Shown here in pieces: positions 44,488-53,166 of a DNA stretch of 64,000 nucleotides. Origin of the DNA: Sphingobacterium populi (GTDB taxonomy: Bacteria; Bacteroidota; Bacteroidia; Sphingobacteriales; Sphingobacteriaceae). The notes under the pieces were generated by a model that saw nothing but the letters and a program-made list of their open reading frames with translations, was not told the origin of the DNA and made no database searches. Made by a program: the position numbers and the translations under genes. How positions within the stretch are numbered: the stretch's first letter is position 1; every line of letters starts with the position of its first letter. The stretch is taken from contig NZ_LQXS01000004.1 of NCBI RefSeq assembly GCF_001586775.1, positions 247,494 to 311,493 on the forward strand, given 5' to 3'.

Positions 44488-46041
44488 ATGAAAAAAATAG
44501 GAGCAACATTATTGGTAGCGGCGATAGGTGGAGCTATTGCATTGGGGGGCTATAAGCTCTTTGAGAATCGCCAGCTGGATCGGATGACCTTTGAAGAGCA
44601 GCAGAAAGTATTTTATGCGAACAATCCAGGTGCAGAAATCCTGTCTTCTACAGGAAACCCCGACTTTACGCAAGCAGCTGCAGCCGTGACTCCAGGTGTT
44701 GTGCATATTACTGTCACGTCCACCGCGAGAGGTTCGCAACGAGGCGGTGGCGCTCCGTTTGATCTTTTCGAAGAATTCTTTGGTATGCCGCAACAACGTA
44801 GACAGCAACAGCCACGGCAATCTACCGGGTCAGGATCTGGCGTGATTATTTCCCCAGATGGCTACATCGTTACAAATAATCACGTGGTAGAAGATGCGGA
44901 TAAGATTGAAGTTAAACTCACTGATAAACGAACTTTCGAAGCGAAAGTAATTGGTCGTGATGCCAATACGGACTTGGCATTGATAAAAGTGAATGGCTCG
45001 AATCTTCCAATCGTAAAATTAGGCGATTCGGACAATGTGCAGGTGGGTGAATGGGTGTTGGCTGTCGGATATCCTTTGGGTCTAGAATCTACTGTCACCG
45101 CTGGAATTGTGAGTGCCAAAGGACGCCAGATCGGTATCCTAGGAGAGTCACAACAACAACGCCCACGTAGTTTTGGCAATCCACAAGAACAACAAGAACA
45201 GATGATCAACACCGCCATCGAATCATTCATCCAAACGGATGCGGTAATAAACCGTGGAAATAGTGGTGGTGCTCTGGTAAATGCACGAGGCGAATTGGTA
45301 GCAATCAATTCTGCAATTGCATCGCCGACGGGAGTGTACGCGGGTTATGGTTTTGCAATTCCTATCAACCTAGCTAAAAAAGTGTTAGATGATTTCAAAG
45401 AATTTGGTAGTGTTAAGCGTGGTTATGTAGGCGTTACTTTTACAGAAATCAATGCAGCCACTCGCGAGCAATTTGGTATTGATGATGTGACTGGGCTTTA
45501 CGTAAGAGACGTAGTGAAAGGTGGTGCTGCAGAAGGCGCTGGAATCAAAGCCGGAGACGTACTTACAAAGATCGAAGGCCGTACTATCGAATCAACTTCT
45601 GATTTGCAAGAGCGTGTAGCTAGGTTGCGTCCTGGCGACAAGGTAAAATTAACCTACAAACGTGATAACAAAGAGAAAGATGTAACAGTCACTCTTAAAG
45701 GTGAAGAAACCAAGACTGCAGCCGAAGAAAAAGGCGGCTCAGCTAGCGGTGCAGAGATTTTCAATAAATTGGGAGCCAGTTTCGTGCCAGCTACTGATGC
45801 CAAGAAGAAAGAATTAGGTGTCAATTCTGGAGTAACCATTGCTCAAGTACATCGCGGTGGTTTATTCGAATACTTTGGCTATGAACCTGGTTTGGTAATT
45901 ACCGAAATCAATGGTAAAGCAGTGAATAATGTAGACGAGGTAGAAAGTGCATTGGCCAATACCCGTAGGAATATGATTAATATCGTGGCCGTGCCACGTC
46001 GAGGAAGCATTCGTGAAATGAATGTACCCTTGCAACGATAA
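44488..46041 (+). CDS. HtrA/DegP-type periplasmic serine protease
   Basis: 517 residues from the ATG at 44488; an ATG 11 codons upstream is in frame but lacks a signal. N-terminal signal/anchor MKKIGATLLVAAIGGAIALGG. Catalytic triad: His132 in TNNHVV, Asp162 in NTDLALIKV, Ser259 in NRGNSGGALVN. Two PDZ domains follow (about 310-400 and 430-510). An extended Gln/Arg-rich loop lies near the PFDLFEEFFGMPQQRRQ stretch, as in DegP LA loops. It degrades or refolds misfolded envelope proteins. Monocistronic, with its own promoter and a strong terminator. Confidence 0.95.
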   Translation: MKKIGATLLVAAIGGAIALGGYKLFENRQLDRMTFEEQQKVFYANNPGAEILSSTGNPDFTQAAAAVTPGVVHITVTSTARGSQRGGGAPFDLFEEFFGMPQQRRQQQPRQSTGSGSGVIISPDGYIVTNNHVVEDADKIEVKLTDKRTFEAKVIGRDANTDLALIKVNGSNLPIVKLGDSDNVQVGEWVLAVGYPLGLESTVTAGIVSAKGRQIGILGESQQQRPRSFGNPQEQQEQMINTAIESFIQTDAVINRGNSGGALVNARGELVAINSAIASPTGVYAGYGFAIPINLAKKVLDDFKEFGSVKRGYVGVTFTEINAATREQFGIDDVTGLYVRDVVKGGAAEGAGIKAGDVLTKIEGRTIESTSDLQERVARLRPGDKVKLTYKRDNKEKDVTVTLKGEETKTAAEEKGGSASGAEIFNKLGASFVPATDAKKKELGVNSGVTIAQVHRGGLFEYFGYEPGLVITEINGKAVNNVDEVESALANTRRNMINIVAVPRRGSIREMNVPLQR

Positions 46042-46070
46042 AAAGTAGATAGTTTCCATCCCAATGGAAG

Positions 46071-46103
46071 AGCCTCCCCAGAGTGGGGAGGCTTTCTTGT
46101 TTT
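46071..46103 (+). terminator. Rho-independent terminator of htrA
   Basis: A 10-bp perfect stem AGCCTCCCCA (46071-46080) / TGGGGAGGCT (46084-46093) with a 3-nt loop is followed by TTCTTGTTTT. It lies 30 bp after the stop. Confidence 0.9.
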
Positions 46104-46191
46104 AGAGAAATTCGGTCATTGCAGCAGCAGGATTATAATATCTCCGCATAATGTAGTAATTTCGATCACCAACAAAATGGACTAGCAATAC

Positions 46192-46650
46192 ATGAAGATA
46201 TTAATGGTATGCTTGGGTAATATTTGCCGTTCGCCGTTAGCGCATGGCATTATGCAAGCATTGATAGATAAAGAAAATTTAGATTGGCAGGTAGATTCTG
46301 CCGGCACGGGCGATTGGCACGTAGGCCAAGCGCCAGACAGGCGCTCCATTGCGACCGCAAAAAGCTACGGGTTAGATATTTCTACGCAGCAAGCGCAATG
46401 GTTTCAACCAGATATGTTCGATCGCTTTGATAAGATTTTGGTGATGGATCGGCAAAATTATCGCGATGTTATCGCACAGGCAAAGACAGATAAACAACGC
46501 GAGAAAGTAACGCTATTCTTGCCAGAAGGCGAAGTGCCAGATCCCTACTTTGATGATGCGATGTTCGAGCCGGTGTATGATATGATTCAGACACAAGCTA
46601 AGATTTTGCTGCAAACGTGGCTTTCAGAACAACAAGATAATAACGGATGA
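46192..46650 (+). CDS. Low-molecular-weight protein-tyrosine phosphatase
   Basis: 152 residues. The P-loop CLGNICRSP near the N-terminus (Cys7, Arg13) and the general-acid Asp in VPDPYFDD (about 121) define the family, here with 5 residues between Cys and Arg. It dephosphorylates phosphotyrosine proteins, or acts in arginine-phosphate or capsule regulation in other bacteria; the target is unknown. Its stop overlaps the start of the next gene (ATGA), so the two are coupled. Confidence 0.92.
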   Translation: MKILMVCLGNICRSPLAHGIMQALIDKENLDWQVDSAGTGDWHVGQAPDRRSIATAKSYGLDISTQQAQWFQPDMFDRFDKILVMDRQNYRDVIAQAKTDKQREKVTLFLPEGEVPDPYFDDAMFEPVYDMIQTQAKILLQTWLSEQQDNNG

Positions 46651-46994
46651 ACGCTGGAGAAGTAAATAAGAAATATGCAAACCTGCAGCAGGTATTGGCC
46701 GAGCAGTTTGATATGGATATGCCCGACCTCAAAGTAATGTTGTTCCTCATAGGGGTGCAAGAGCTTGGTAAAGGTCCGCAGGAATTTTCTAAAAGACAGA
46801 AAGAAGAGTTGATGCATATCGCCAACTGTCGTTTGTTCAGCTCCATGGGTTTTTATGAGTTAAGAGGCTTGGACGAAGAAGGCTGGCCGCACTGGGAATT
46901 GGTGAAGCCGATCCCCAACTACACGTTGATGGAGCAAGAATTAATTATCAAATCGTTAATCATAGATTATTTTGAAGATGCACAGGTTATTTAA
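46647..46994 (+). CDS. Conserved hypothetical protein
   Basis: 115 residues, cytoplasmic, helical, without recognised motifs (central GVQELGKGPQEFSKRQKEELMHIANCRLFSSMGFYEL may be a conserved core). The start overlaps the upstream phosphatase gene by 4 bp and its end overlaps the cyclophilin gene by 17-23 bp, so it is part of a tight operon PTPase > this gene > cyclophilin > xth. I believe such short proteins are conserved in Bacteroidota; function is unknown. Confidence 0.7.
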   Translation: MNAGEVNKKYANLQQVLAEQFDMDMPDLKVMLFLIGVQELGKGPQEFSKRQKEELMHIANCRLFSSMGFYELRGLDEEGWPHWELVKPIPNYTLMEQELIIKSLIIDYFEDAQVI

Positions 46995-47754
46995 GGCCAC
47001 GATTTTACTAGTTTTTGCATTGTTATTGAGCAGCAATGCGACGTATGCGCAATCACCTACTCACTATTATGTAGAGATCAAGACGGGAAAAGGCAATGCC
47101 ATATTGAAATTATATAACGAGACGCCTTTGCACCGCGATAATATGGTGCGATTGGTTCGTGCAAATTTCTATGATTCCCTATTGTTTCACCGCGTGATCA
47201 ATCAGTTTATGATACAAGGTGGTGATCCGGGATCCAAGTTTGCCGTAGATAAGCAAAGTTTGGGCGAAGGCGGACCAGGCTATGACGTGCCCGCAGAAAT
47301 TCAAGAGCAATTGATTCACAAAAAAGGTGTTATTGGCGCTGCGCGCGATAATAATCCAGAGAAGAAATCTTCGGGTTCACAATTCTATTTGGTGCAAGGG
47401 AAGAAGTACTCCGAAGCGGGATTGGATTCTTTAGAAACAATGCGTTTGAAGAAAAAACTGACACCAAAACAACGGGAAACCTATACCACCGTGGGTGGCG
47501 TGCCACATTTGGATGGAGAATACACGGTATACGGTGAAATTATTGAGGGATTGGACGCGGTAGATAGTATCGCCAAAGTGGAAACAGACGGGCGCGATCG
47601 CCCCGTAGCGAACGAACGGATGTCTATGCGGACGCTAACACGCGATGAAGCTTTGAAAATCGAATTAGGAGCAGTGCCGAAGCGTGGCTTTTTCGCGAGT
47701 ATATTTTCTAAAGCACCAGCGCAAGAATACACCCTAACACCGAGCAAGAAATAA
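46978..47754 (+). CDS. Cyclophilin-type peptidyl-prolyl cis-trans isomerase, exported
   Basis: 258 residues from the ATG at 46978 (MHRLFKATILLVFALLLSSN, signal peptide, cleavage near TYAQ); ATG at 46972 is equally possible. The cyclophilin core shows LLFHRVINQFMIQGGDP (with the catalytic Arg), FAVDK, the KKSSGSQFYLVQG segment and GEYTVYGEIIEGLDAVD. An insertion DSLETMRLKKKLTPKQRETY after the QFYLVQGKKY strand is seen in Bacteroidota periplasmic cyclophilins. It catalyses proline isomerisation during envelope protein folding. Its 5' end overlaps the preceding gene in another frame. Confidence 0.92.
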   Translation: MHRLFKATILLVFALLLSSNATYAQSPTHYYVEIKTGKGNAILKLYNETPLHRDNMVRLVRANFYDSLLFHRVINQFMIQGGDPGSKFAVDKQSLGEGGPGYDVPAEIQEQLIHKKGVIGAARDNNPEKKSSGSQFYLVQGKKYSEAGLDSLETMRLKKKLTPKQRETYTTVGGVPHLDGEYTVYGEIIEGLDAVDSIAKVETDGRDRPVANERMSMRTLTRDEALKIELGAVPKRGFFASIFSKAPAQEYTLTPSKK

Positions 47755-47757
47755 TCT

Positions 47758-48525
47758 ATGAAAATCATCACCTATAACGTCAACGGAATACGTGCTGCAC
47801 TCAAAAAAGGCTGGCTCGAATGGTTGAAGACGGCTGCGCCGGATGTGATCTGCATTCAGGAAATCAAAGCCACACCAGATCAGGTGCCCGAATTGGTATA
47901 TCTCGAACAAATGGGTTACGAACATTATTGGTATCCGGCACAGAAAAAAGGCTATAGCGGCACCGCGATTTTCACGCGTAAAACCCCAAAACAAGTCGTG
48001 TACGGTTGTGGGCACGAAGATTACGATTTCGAAGGCCGCACAATTCGAGTAGATTTTGACGAGCTTTCGGTGATGAGCGTATACTTCCCTTCGGGAACGA
48101 CTGGCGATATTCGCCAAACGTTTAAATACCGTTTTTTGGACGATTTTCAGGCGTATAGCAACAAACTGATCGAAGAACAGCCCAAGCTCGTGGTTTGTGG
48201 AGATTTTAATATCTGTCACCGTGCGATCGACATTCACAATCCCAAGTCCAATGCCAATACTTCCGGCTTTTTGCCACAAGAGCGTGAATGGATGGAGCAA
48301 TATTTAGCATCGGGCTTTATTGATTCGTTCCGTCATCTCAATCCGGAGCCACACAACTATACATGGTGGAGTTACCGCGCAGGATCGCGCGGCAAAAACT
48401 TAGGCTGGCGCATTGATTACAATATGGTATCCAAAGCCTTGGAAAACCAGATCGTCAGTTCAAGTATTATGGCAGAGGCGGTACATTCAGATCATTGTCC
48501 GACTGTGGTCGAATTGGCGCTGTAG
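47758..48525 (+). CDS. xth: Exodeoxyribonuclease III
   Basis: 255 residues of the endonuclease/exonuclease/phosphatase fold: MKIITYNVNGIRAALKKG, metal-binding Glu in ICIQEIKA (Glu34), CGDFNICH (Asp/Asn) and catalytic His in VHSDHCPTV. It cleaves AP sites and degrades duplex DNA from 3' ends in base-excision repair. It starts 3 bp after the cyclophilin stop. Its last 59 bp overlap the 3' end of lipB on the other strand. Confidence 0.95.
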   Translation: MKIITYNVNGIRAALKKGWLEWLKTAAPDVICIQEIKATPDQVPELVYLEQMGYEHYWYPAQKKGYSGTAIFTRKTPKQVVYGCGHEDYDFEGRTIRVDFDELSVMSVYFPSGTTGDIRQTFKYRFLDDFQAYSNKLIEEQPKLVVCGDFNICHRAIDIHNPKSNANTSGFLPQEREWMEQYLASGFIDSFRHLNPEPHNYTWWSYRAGSRGKNLGWRIDYNMVSKALENQIVSSSIMAEAVHSDHCPTVVELAL

Positions 48526-49225
48526 CAGCGGTTAATTCCATCTCAAAAAGCGAAGCGATATGACCTTTTAGCTTCGCTTTCACCGCTTCCATATCCAGCG
48601 CATAGCCCAGCTCACGCTGCATGGAAGTCACATCTTTATCATCAATGCCGCAAGGTACAATGTGTCCGAAATAATTCAGATCCGCATTTACATTAAACGC
48701 GAAACCGTGCATCGTGACCCAACGTGAAGCGCGTACGCCCATCGCACAGATCTTGCGCGCGCGATCGTTGTCGGCATCAATCCAAACACCCGTAAATCCG
48801 GAATATCTACCAGCTACAATGCCGTAATCGGCCAGCGTCAAAATCACCGCTTCCTCCAATACGCGCAAATAGCGATGAATATCGGTGAAGAAATTATCCA
48901 GATCCAGAATTGGATATCCAACAATCTGTCCCGGTCCGTGGTAGGTAATATCGCCACCGCGGTTAATCTTATAAAATGTCGCTTGGTGTTTTTGCAAACC
49001 TTCTTCGTCCAATAACAAATACTCCAAGTGACCGCTTTTCCCGAGCGTGTACACGTGCGGATGCTCCGTGAAGATCAGGTAATTGGGCGTTGGGTTTTCT
49101 GTATTTTGCGTGCGATTTTGCAATTTGGCTTCCAAAATCTCATTGAAAATCGTTTCTTGCCGATCCCACGCTTCTTGGTAGTCCACCAAACCCCAATCGA
49201 TAAATTGCGTCTGTTTGTTTTGCAT
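48467..49225 (-). CDS. lipB: Lipoyl(octanoyl) transferase
   Basis: 252 residues. TEHPHVYTLGKSGH, then the HGPGQIVGYPILDL motif, RKICAMGVRASRWVTMHGFAFNV (active-site Lys) and VPCGIDDKDVTSM (catalytic Cys). It transfers octanoate from acyl-carrier protein to lipoate-dependent enzymes. The C-terminal 20 residues (rich in Pro and Asn) come from the stretch that overlaps xth, so the true stop could be an extension specific to this strain. 21 bp from hflX, possibly co-transcribed. Confidence 0.94.
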   Translation of the reverse strand: MQNKQTQFIDWGLVDYQEAWDRQETIFNEILEAKLQNRTQNTENPTPNYLIFTEHPHVYTLGKSGHLEYLLLDEEGLQKHQATFYKINRGGDITYHGPGQIVGYPILDLDNFFTDIHRYLRVLEEAVILTLADYGIVAGRYSGFTGVWIDADNDRARKICAMGVRASRWVTMHGFAFNVNADLNYFGHIVPCGIDDKDVTSMQRELGYALDMEAVKAKLKGHIASLFEMELTAATAPIRPQSDNDLNVPPLP

Positions 49226-49246
49226 GACCTTTCGTTTTTCGACCGT

Positions 49247-50440
49247 TTAGTACAACAAATTGTTGTGCGGGTAGCGTGCCGTGTGGAGATCGGAAACCAT
49301 CTCGTATAGCTTCGCGCGAAACTCTTCGACATTGACTTTGTCCGTAGCCGAAACAAAGATGGCTGGCGCAGCATGGCGACCCATCCACGAGTTCTTAAAA
49401 TCCTCCAACGTCACTTTGACTTCTTCGCCATCCTCATCTTGTTCTACCGCCGGTTTGTAAGCATCAATTTTATTGAATACCGTCAAGATTGGTTTATCCA
49501 AGGCATTCAAATCTTTCAAAGTTTCATTCACCGCGTGAATATGATCTTCGAAACTATGGTGCGAAATATCCACCACATGAATCAAAATATCCGCTTCGCG
49601 CACCTCGTCCAAAGTCGATTTGAAACATTCTACCAAGTGATGCGGTAATTTTCGAATAAATCCAACGGTATCCGATAGCAAGAAAGGCAAGTTTTCGATG
49701 ACCACCTTGCGCACGGTAGTATCTAACGTCGCAAATAGCTTGTTTTCGATCAATACATCCGACTTGGACAATAAGTTCATGATCGTCGATTTGCCCACGT
49801 TGGTATAACCCACTAATGCGACGCGAACCAGTTCGCCACGATTTTTACGCTGCGTTTCATTCTGCTTGTCGATATGTTGTAAGCGCTCTTTGAATAAGGA
49901 AATCTTGTTCAAAATCATCCGACGGTCACTCTCGATCTGGCTCTCACCAGGACCACGCATACCGATACCACCACGTTGGCGCTCCAAGTGAGTCCACATA
50001 CGGGTTAGTCTTGGCAATAAATACTGTAGCTGCGCTAATTCTACTTGCGTTTTCGCCTGAGCGGTCTTCGCATGATTGGCAAAAATATCTAAGATCAGGT
50101 TGGATCTGTCCAATACCTTGATCTCAAATTCCTTCTCTATATTGCGCAGTTGCGATGGCGAAAGCTCATCATCGAATACGACGATGTCAATTTCCTCTGC
50201 TTTGATGAACGCTTTGATCTCATCCAGCTTTCCCGATCCAACAAAAGTTGCCCGATCTGGCTTGGTTAGTTTTTGCGTGAAAACGCCTTTTACAATACCA
50301 CCCGCCGTTTGCACCAGAAAATCCAACTCACCCAAGTATTCTTTGGCAGTTTCGTCCGAGACGCCCTGCGAAATGACACTGACTAAAATAGCCGTTTCTT
50401 GTTTCGCAGCGGTATCGTATATTTTTGGTTCTTTTCCCAT
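49247..50440 (-). CDS. hflX: GTPase HflX
   Basis: 397 residues. N-terminal HflX domain with glycine-rich QRGGIGMRGPGESQIESDRR (about 155), then a G domain: G1 GYTNVGKST, G3 DTVGFIRKLP and G4 NKID. It binds the 50S ribosome and rescues stalled ribosomes under stress. Length is normal for Bacteroidota. Gene order recG-hflX-lipB on the minus strand suggests a shared transcript, with 46 bp between recG and hflX. Confidence 0.95.
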   Translation of the reverse strand: MGKEPKIYDTAAKQETAILVSVISQGVSDETAKEYLGELDFLVQTAGGIVKGVFTQKLTKPDRATFVGSGKLDEIKAFIKAEEIDIVVFDDELSPSQLRNIEKEFEIKVLDRSNLILDIFANHAKTAQAKTQVELAQLQYLLPRLTRMWTHLERQRGGIGMRGPGESQIESDRRMILNKISLFKERLQHIDKQNETQRKNRGELVRVALVGYTNVGKSTIMNLLSKSDVLIENKLFATLDTTVRKVVIENLPFLLSDTVGFIRKLPHHLVECFKSTLDEVREADILIHVVDISHHSFEDHIHAVNETLKDLNALDKPILTVFNKIDAYKPAVEQDEDGEEVKVTLEDFKNSWMGRHAAPAIFVSATDKVNVEEFRAKLYEMVSDLHTARYPHNNLLY

Positions 50441-50486
50441 TAAAAATCTCTCTCTTTATGATTGTAAAGTACAAAGATACGTGTTT

Positions 50487-52591
50487 TTAAGAGATTTTAT
50501 CCCAGGCGATGGCTGGGCCTTTGTGGGTGAGTTTTTGGAGTAATGATTGGTGTTCGGGAAGTTGAAGTTCGGGGTCTTGCAAGAAAATGTCGATCACCGT
50601 TTCCCGTACTTCGGTTAGCAGCGCTTGGTCGGTGCTGAGGTTGGCAATTTTCATTTCCAGAATACCCGATTGTTGTGTGCCGGAAATATCGCCAGGCCCG
50701 CGCAATTGCAAGTCCACTTCAGCAATCTTAAAACCGTCATTTGTTTCCACCATCGTTTCCAAACGTTTTCTGCCGTCTTTGCTCAGCTTATTGCTCGACA
50801 TCAGAATACAGAACGATTGCTCCGCACCACGACCAACACGGCCGCGCAACTGGTGTAGTTGCGAAAGACCAAAGCGTTCGGAATTTTCGATAATCATCAC
50901 CGAGGCATTGGGCACATTGACACCGACCTCAATCACGGTGGTGGCCACCATGATTTGTGTTTCGCCTTTTACAAAGCGCTGCATTTCAAAATTCTTGTCC
51001 TTCACCGGCATTTTGCCGTGTACCACGCTGATGCGGTAGTTGGGCAATGGGAATTCGCGCATTAGCGATTCCAATCCTGCTTCCAGATGTAATAAATCTA
51101 GTTTTTCGCTTTCCTTAATGAGTGGATAGACAATGTAGATTTGTCGGCCTTTCTGGATTTCTTCGCGCATAAAACCAAAGGCGCGCAAGCGTTGATTTTC
51201 GAAAAAATGCACCGTTTTGATCGGTTTTCTGCCTGCCGGCAATTCATCAATCGCCGAAATATCCAGATCGCCGTACATCGTCATGGCCAAGGTGCGCGGA
51301 ATCGGCGTCGCCGTCATCACCAGCATGTGCGGCGGAATGGTGTTTTTACGCCAAAGTTTGGCGCGCTGCTCCACACCAAAGCGGTGTTGCTCGTCGATCA
51401 CGACGAAGCCAATGTTTTTGAACTTTACTTTGTCTTCGATCAAAGCATGTGTGCCGATCAAAATATGCAAACTGCCGTCTTCTAGTTGTTCGTGAATGCG
51501 ACGACGCTCTTTGGTCGACGTAGATCCTGTCAATAATGCGACCTGACACAAATCTTCACCCAGTAATTCTTTCACGCCGTGATAATGTTGCGTCGCCAAA
51601 ATTTCTGTCGGCGCCATCATGCAGGCCTGAAATCCATTGTCGATGGCCAATAGCATCGCCATAAGCGCGACCACGGTCTTGCCCGAGCCGACATCGCCTT
51701 GCACCAAGCGATTCATCTGTGCGCCAGTATTCGTATCAATGCGGATCTCTTTCATCACGCGCTTCTGCGCGCCCGTAAGTGGAAAAGGTAATCTCGTATT
51801 GAAAATGTGTTGAAATGATCGCCTACTTGCGTGAATCGATGTCCGCGATATTTCTTGGTGTTGAGTTGCTTATTGCGCAGCAAGCGCAACTGCAACCAAA
51901 ATAATTCATCGAATTTGAGCCGACGAGAAGCGGTTTCATACGCTTTCTGATCGGTCGGGAAATGAATGCCCAGCACAGCTTCACGAGCTGGAATCAGATG
52001 ATGTTTCTGTCGCAAATCTGCTGGTAGATCATCTTCCCAATTAGGCAATACTGTTTCTAAGGCTTGAGCCACCAACTTCTGCAAACCTTTGGTGTCCAGA
52101 TTGAATTTCTTCAGTTTTTCGGTAGAAGTATAGACCGGTTGCAAGGTTTGGTTGCCGATTTTTTTCTCGGAAGGTTGGTACAATTCCATTTCGGGATGCG
52201 TGATAGAAATCGCGCCATTGAATGAGGTCGGCTTGCCGTACATGACATACACGGCATTGACCTGCAGTGTTTTTTTGAGCCAAGCGATTTGTTGAAACCA
52301 AACCAATTCGACCGTTCCGGTTTCGTCTTTGAGCAATCCGACTAAGCGCTTCGCGCGCTTTTCGCCCACTTCTTGCAGGCGAATCAGTCGGCCCAAAACT
52401 TGTGCGCCTAATAGTGAAGCGTCCAGTTGGCGGATTTTGAAGAACTGCGTACGATCAACATACCGGAAAGGATATAGCTGTAGCAGGTCGCCGATGGTGA
52501 ATATCTGCAACTCTTTTTTCAAGACATCGGCCTTTTGCGGGCCAACGCCTTTGAGGTATTCTATGGGAGTTATCGCTGTTAATACAGCCAT
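50487..52591 (-). pseudogene. recG: ATP-dependent DNA helicase RecG, frameshifted
   Basis: Two frames together give a complete RecG of about 701 residues. Frame one (52591-51755) has the N-terminal wedge/OB domain (YLKGVGPQKADVLKKELQI, FRYVDRTQF) and ends in an alien tail. Frame two carries LPFPLTGAQKRVMKEIRID and the helicase motifs: QGDVGSGKTVVA (motif I), VIDEQHRFG (motif II), TATPIPRT (III), RGRVGRG (VI). The break is at about 51800-51802, where a single base is missing between NTF and NTR. RecG reverses stalled replication forks; loss would be tolerated but deleterious, so a consensus error is the first hypothesis. Confidence 0.9.
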
Positions 52592-52608
52592 CGCAAGAAA
52601 CTAGATTT

Positions 52609-53001
52609 TTATGCGCCTTTTTTCCAGGCGATGACGGAGATTTCTACGTTTACATTCTTCGGCAAGGTTTTCACGGCTACGGTTTCGCGCGCAGGCTGGT
52701 TCTCCACAAAATATTGCGCATATACGTCGTTGATCGTCGCAAAATCATCCATATTACTAATGAAGATCGACGTTTTGACCACGTCGTTGAAGCTGTATCC
52801 AGCGTGCTCCAAAATGGCCGATACATTTTTCAAGACCTGATGTGTTTCATCGGCAATTCCGGTAGCGACCAATTGCATGGTTTTGGGTAAGAAGGCAATC
52901 TGCCCAGAAACGTACAAGGTTTCGCCAGCTTGCACTGCTTGGTTGTAAGGGCCGATGGCTTTTGGTGCTGAGTCGGTATTAAATATCTTCTTTTCAGACA
53001 T
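52609..53001 (-). CDS. ridA: RidA family reactive enamine/imine deaminase
   Basis: 130 residues. NTDSAPKAIGPYNQAVQAG is the family opening. Catalytic Arg in QPARETVAVKTLP (about 104) and Glu in NVEISVIAWKKG (about 120) are present. It hydrolyses 2-aminoacrylate and related imines formed by PLP enzymes. Cytoplasmic trimer. It is 17 bp upstream of recG on the same strand, which may be co-transcription. Confidence 0.93.
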   Translation of the reverse strand: MSEKKIFNTDSAPKAIGPYNQAVQAGETLYVSGQIAFLPKTMQLVATGIADETHQVLKNVSAILEHAGYSFNDVVKTSIFISNMDDFATINDVYAQYFVENQPARETVAVKTLPKNVNVEISVIAWKKGA

Positions 53002-53137
53002 GGGATATAAGGTGTAGTGATATAAATATTTCGTGGTTTTGTATGCTTACAGCTAATGTACGACACCGCGACAAAAATCTGAAATTTAATTGTAGAAGAC
53101 CTTGTGGGACAATTCTTTTTTTTGAAGGATAAAATTG

Positions 53138-53145
53138 TAGTTTTG
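53138..53145 (+). promoter_or_regulatory. -7 element of the peptidoglycan salvage operon
   Basis: TAGTTTTG fits TAnnTTTG. It ends 6 bp before the first possible ATG (53152) and 21 bp before the second (53167), which argues for 53167 as start codon. The -33 box is not clear. Confidence 0.4.
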
Positions 53146-53166
53146 CTTGTTATGAACTTTTGGAAT

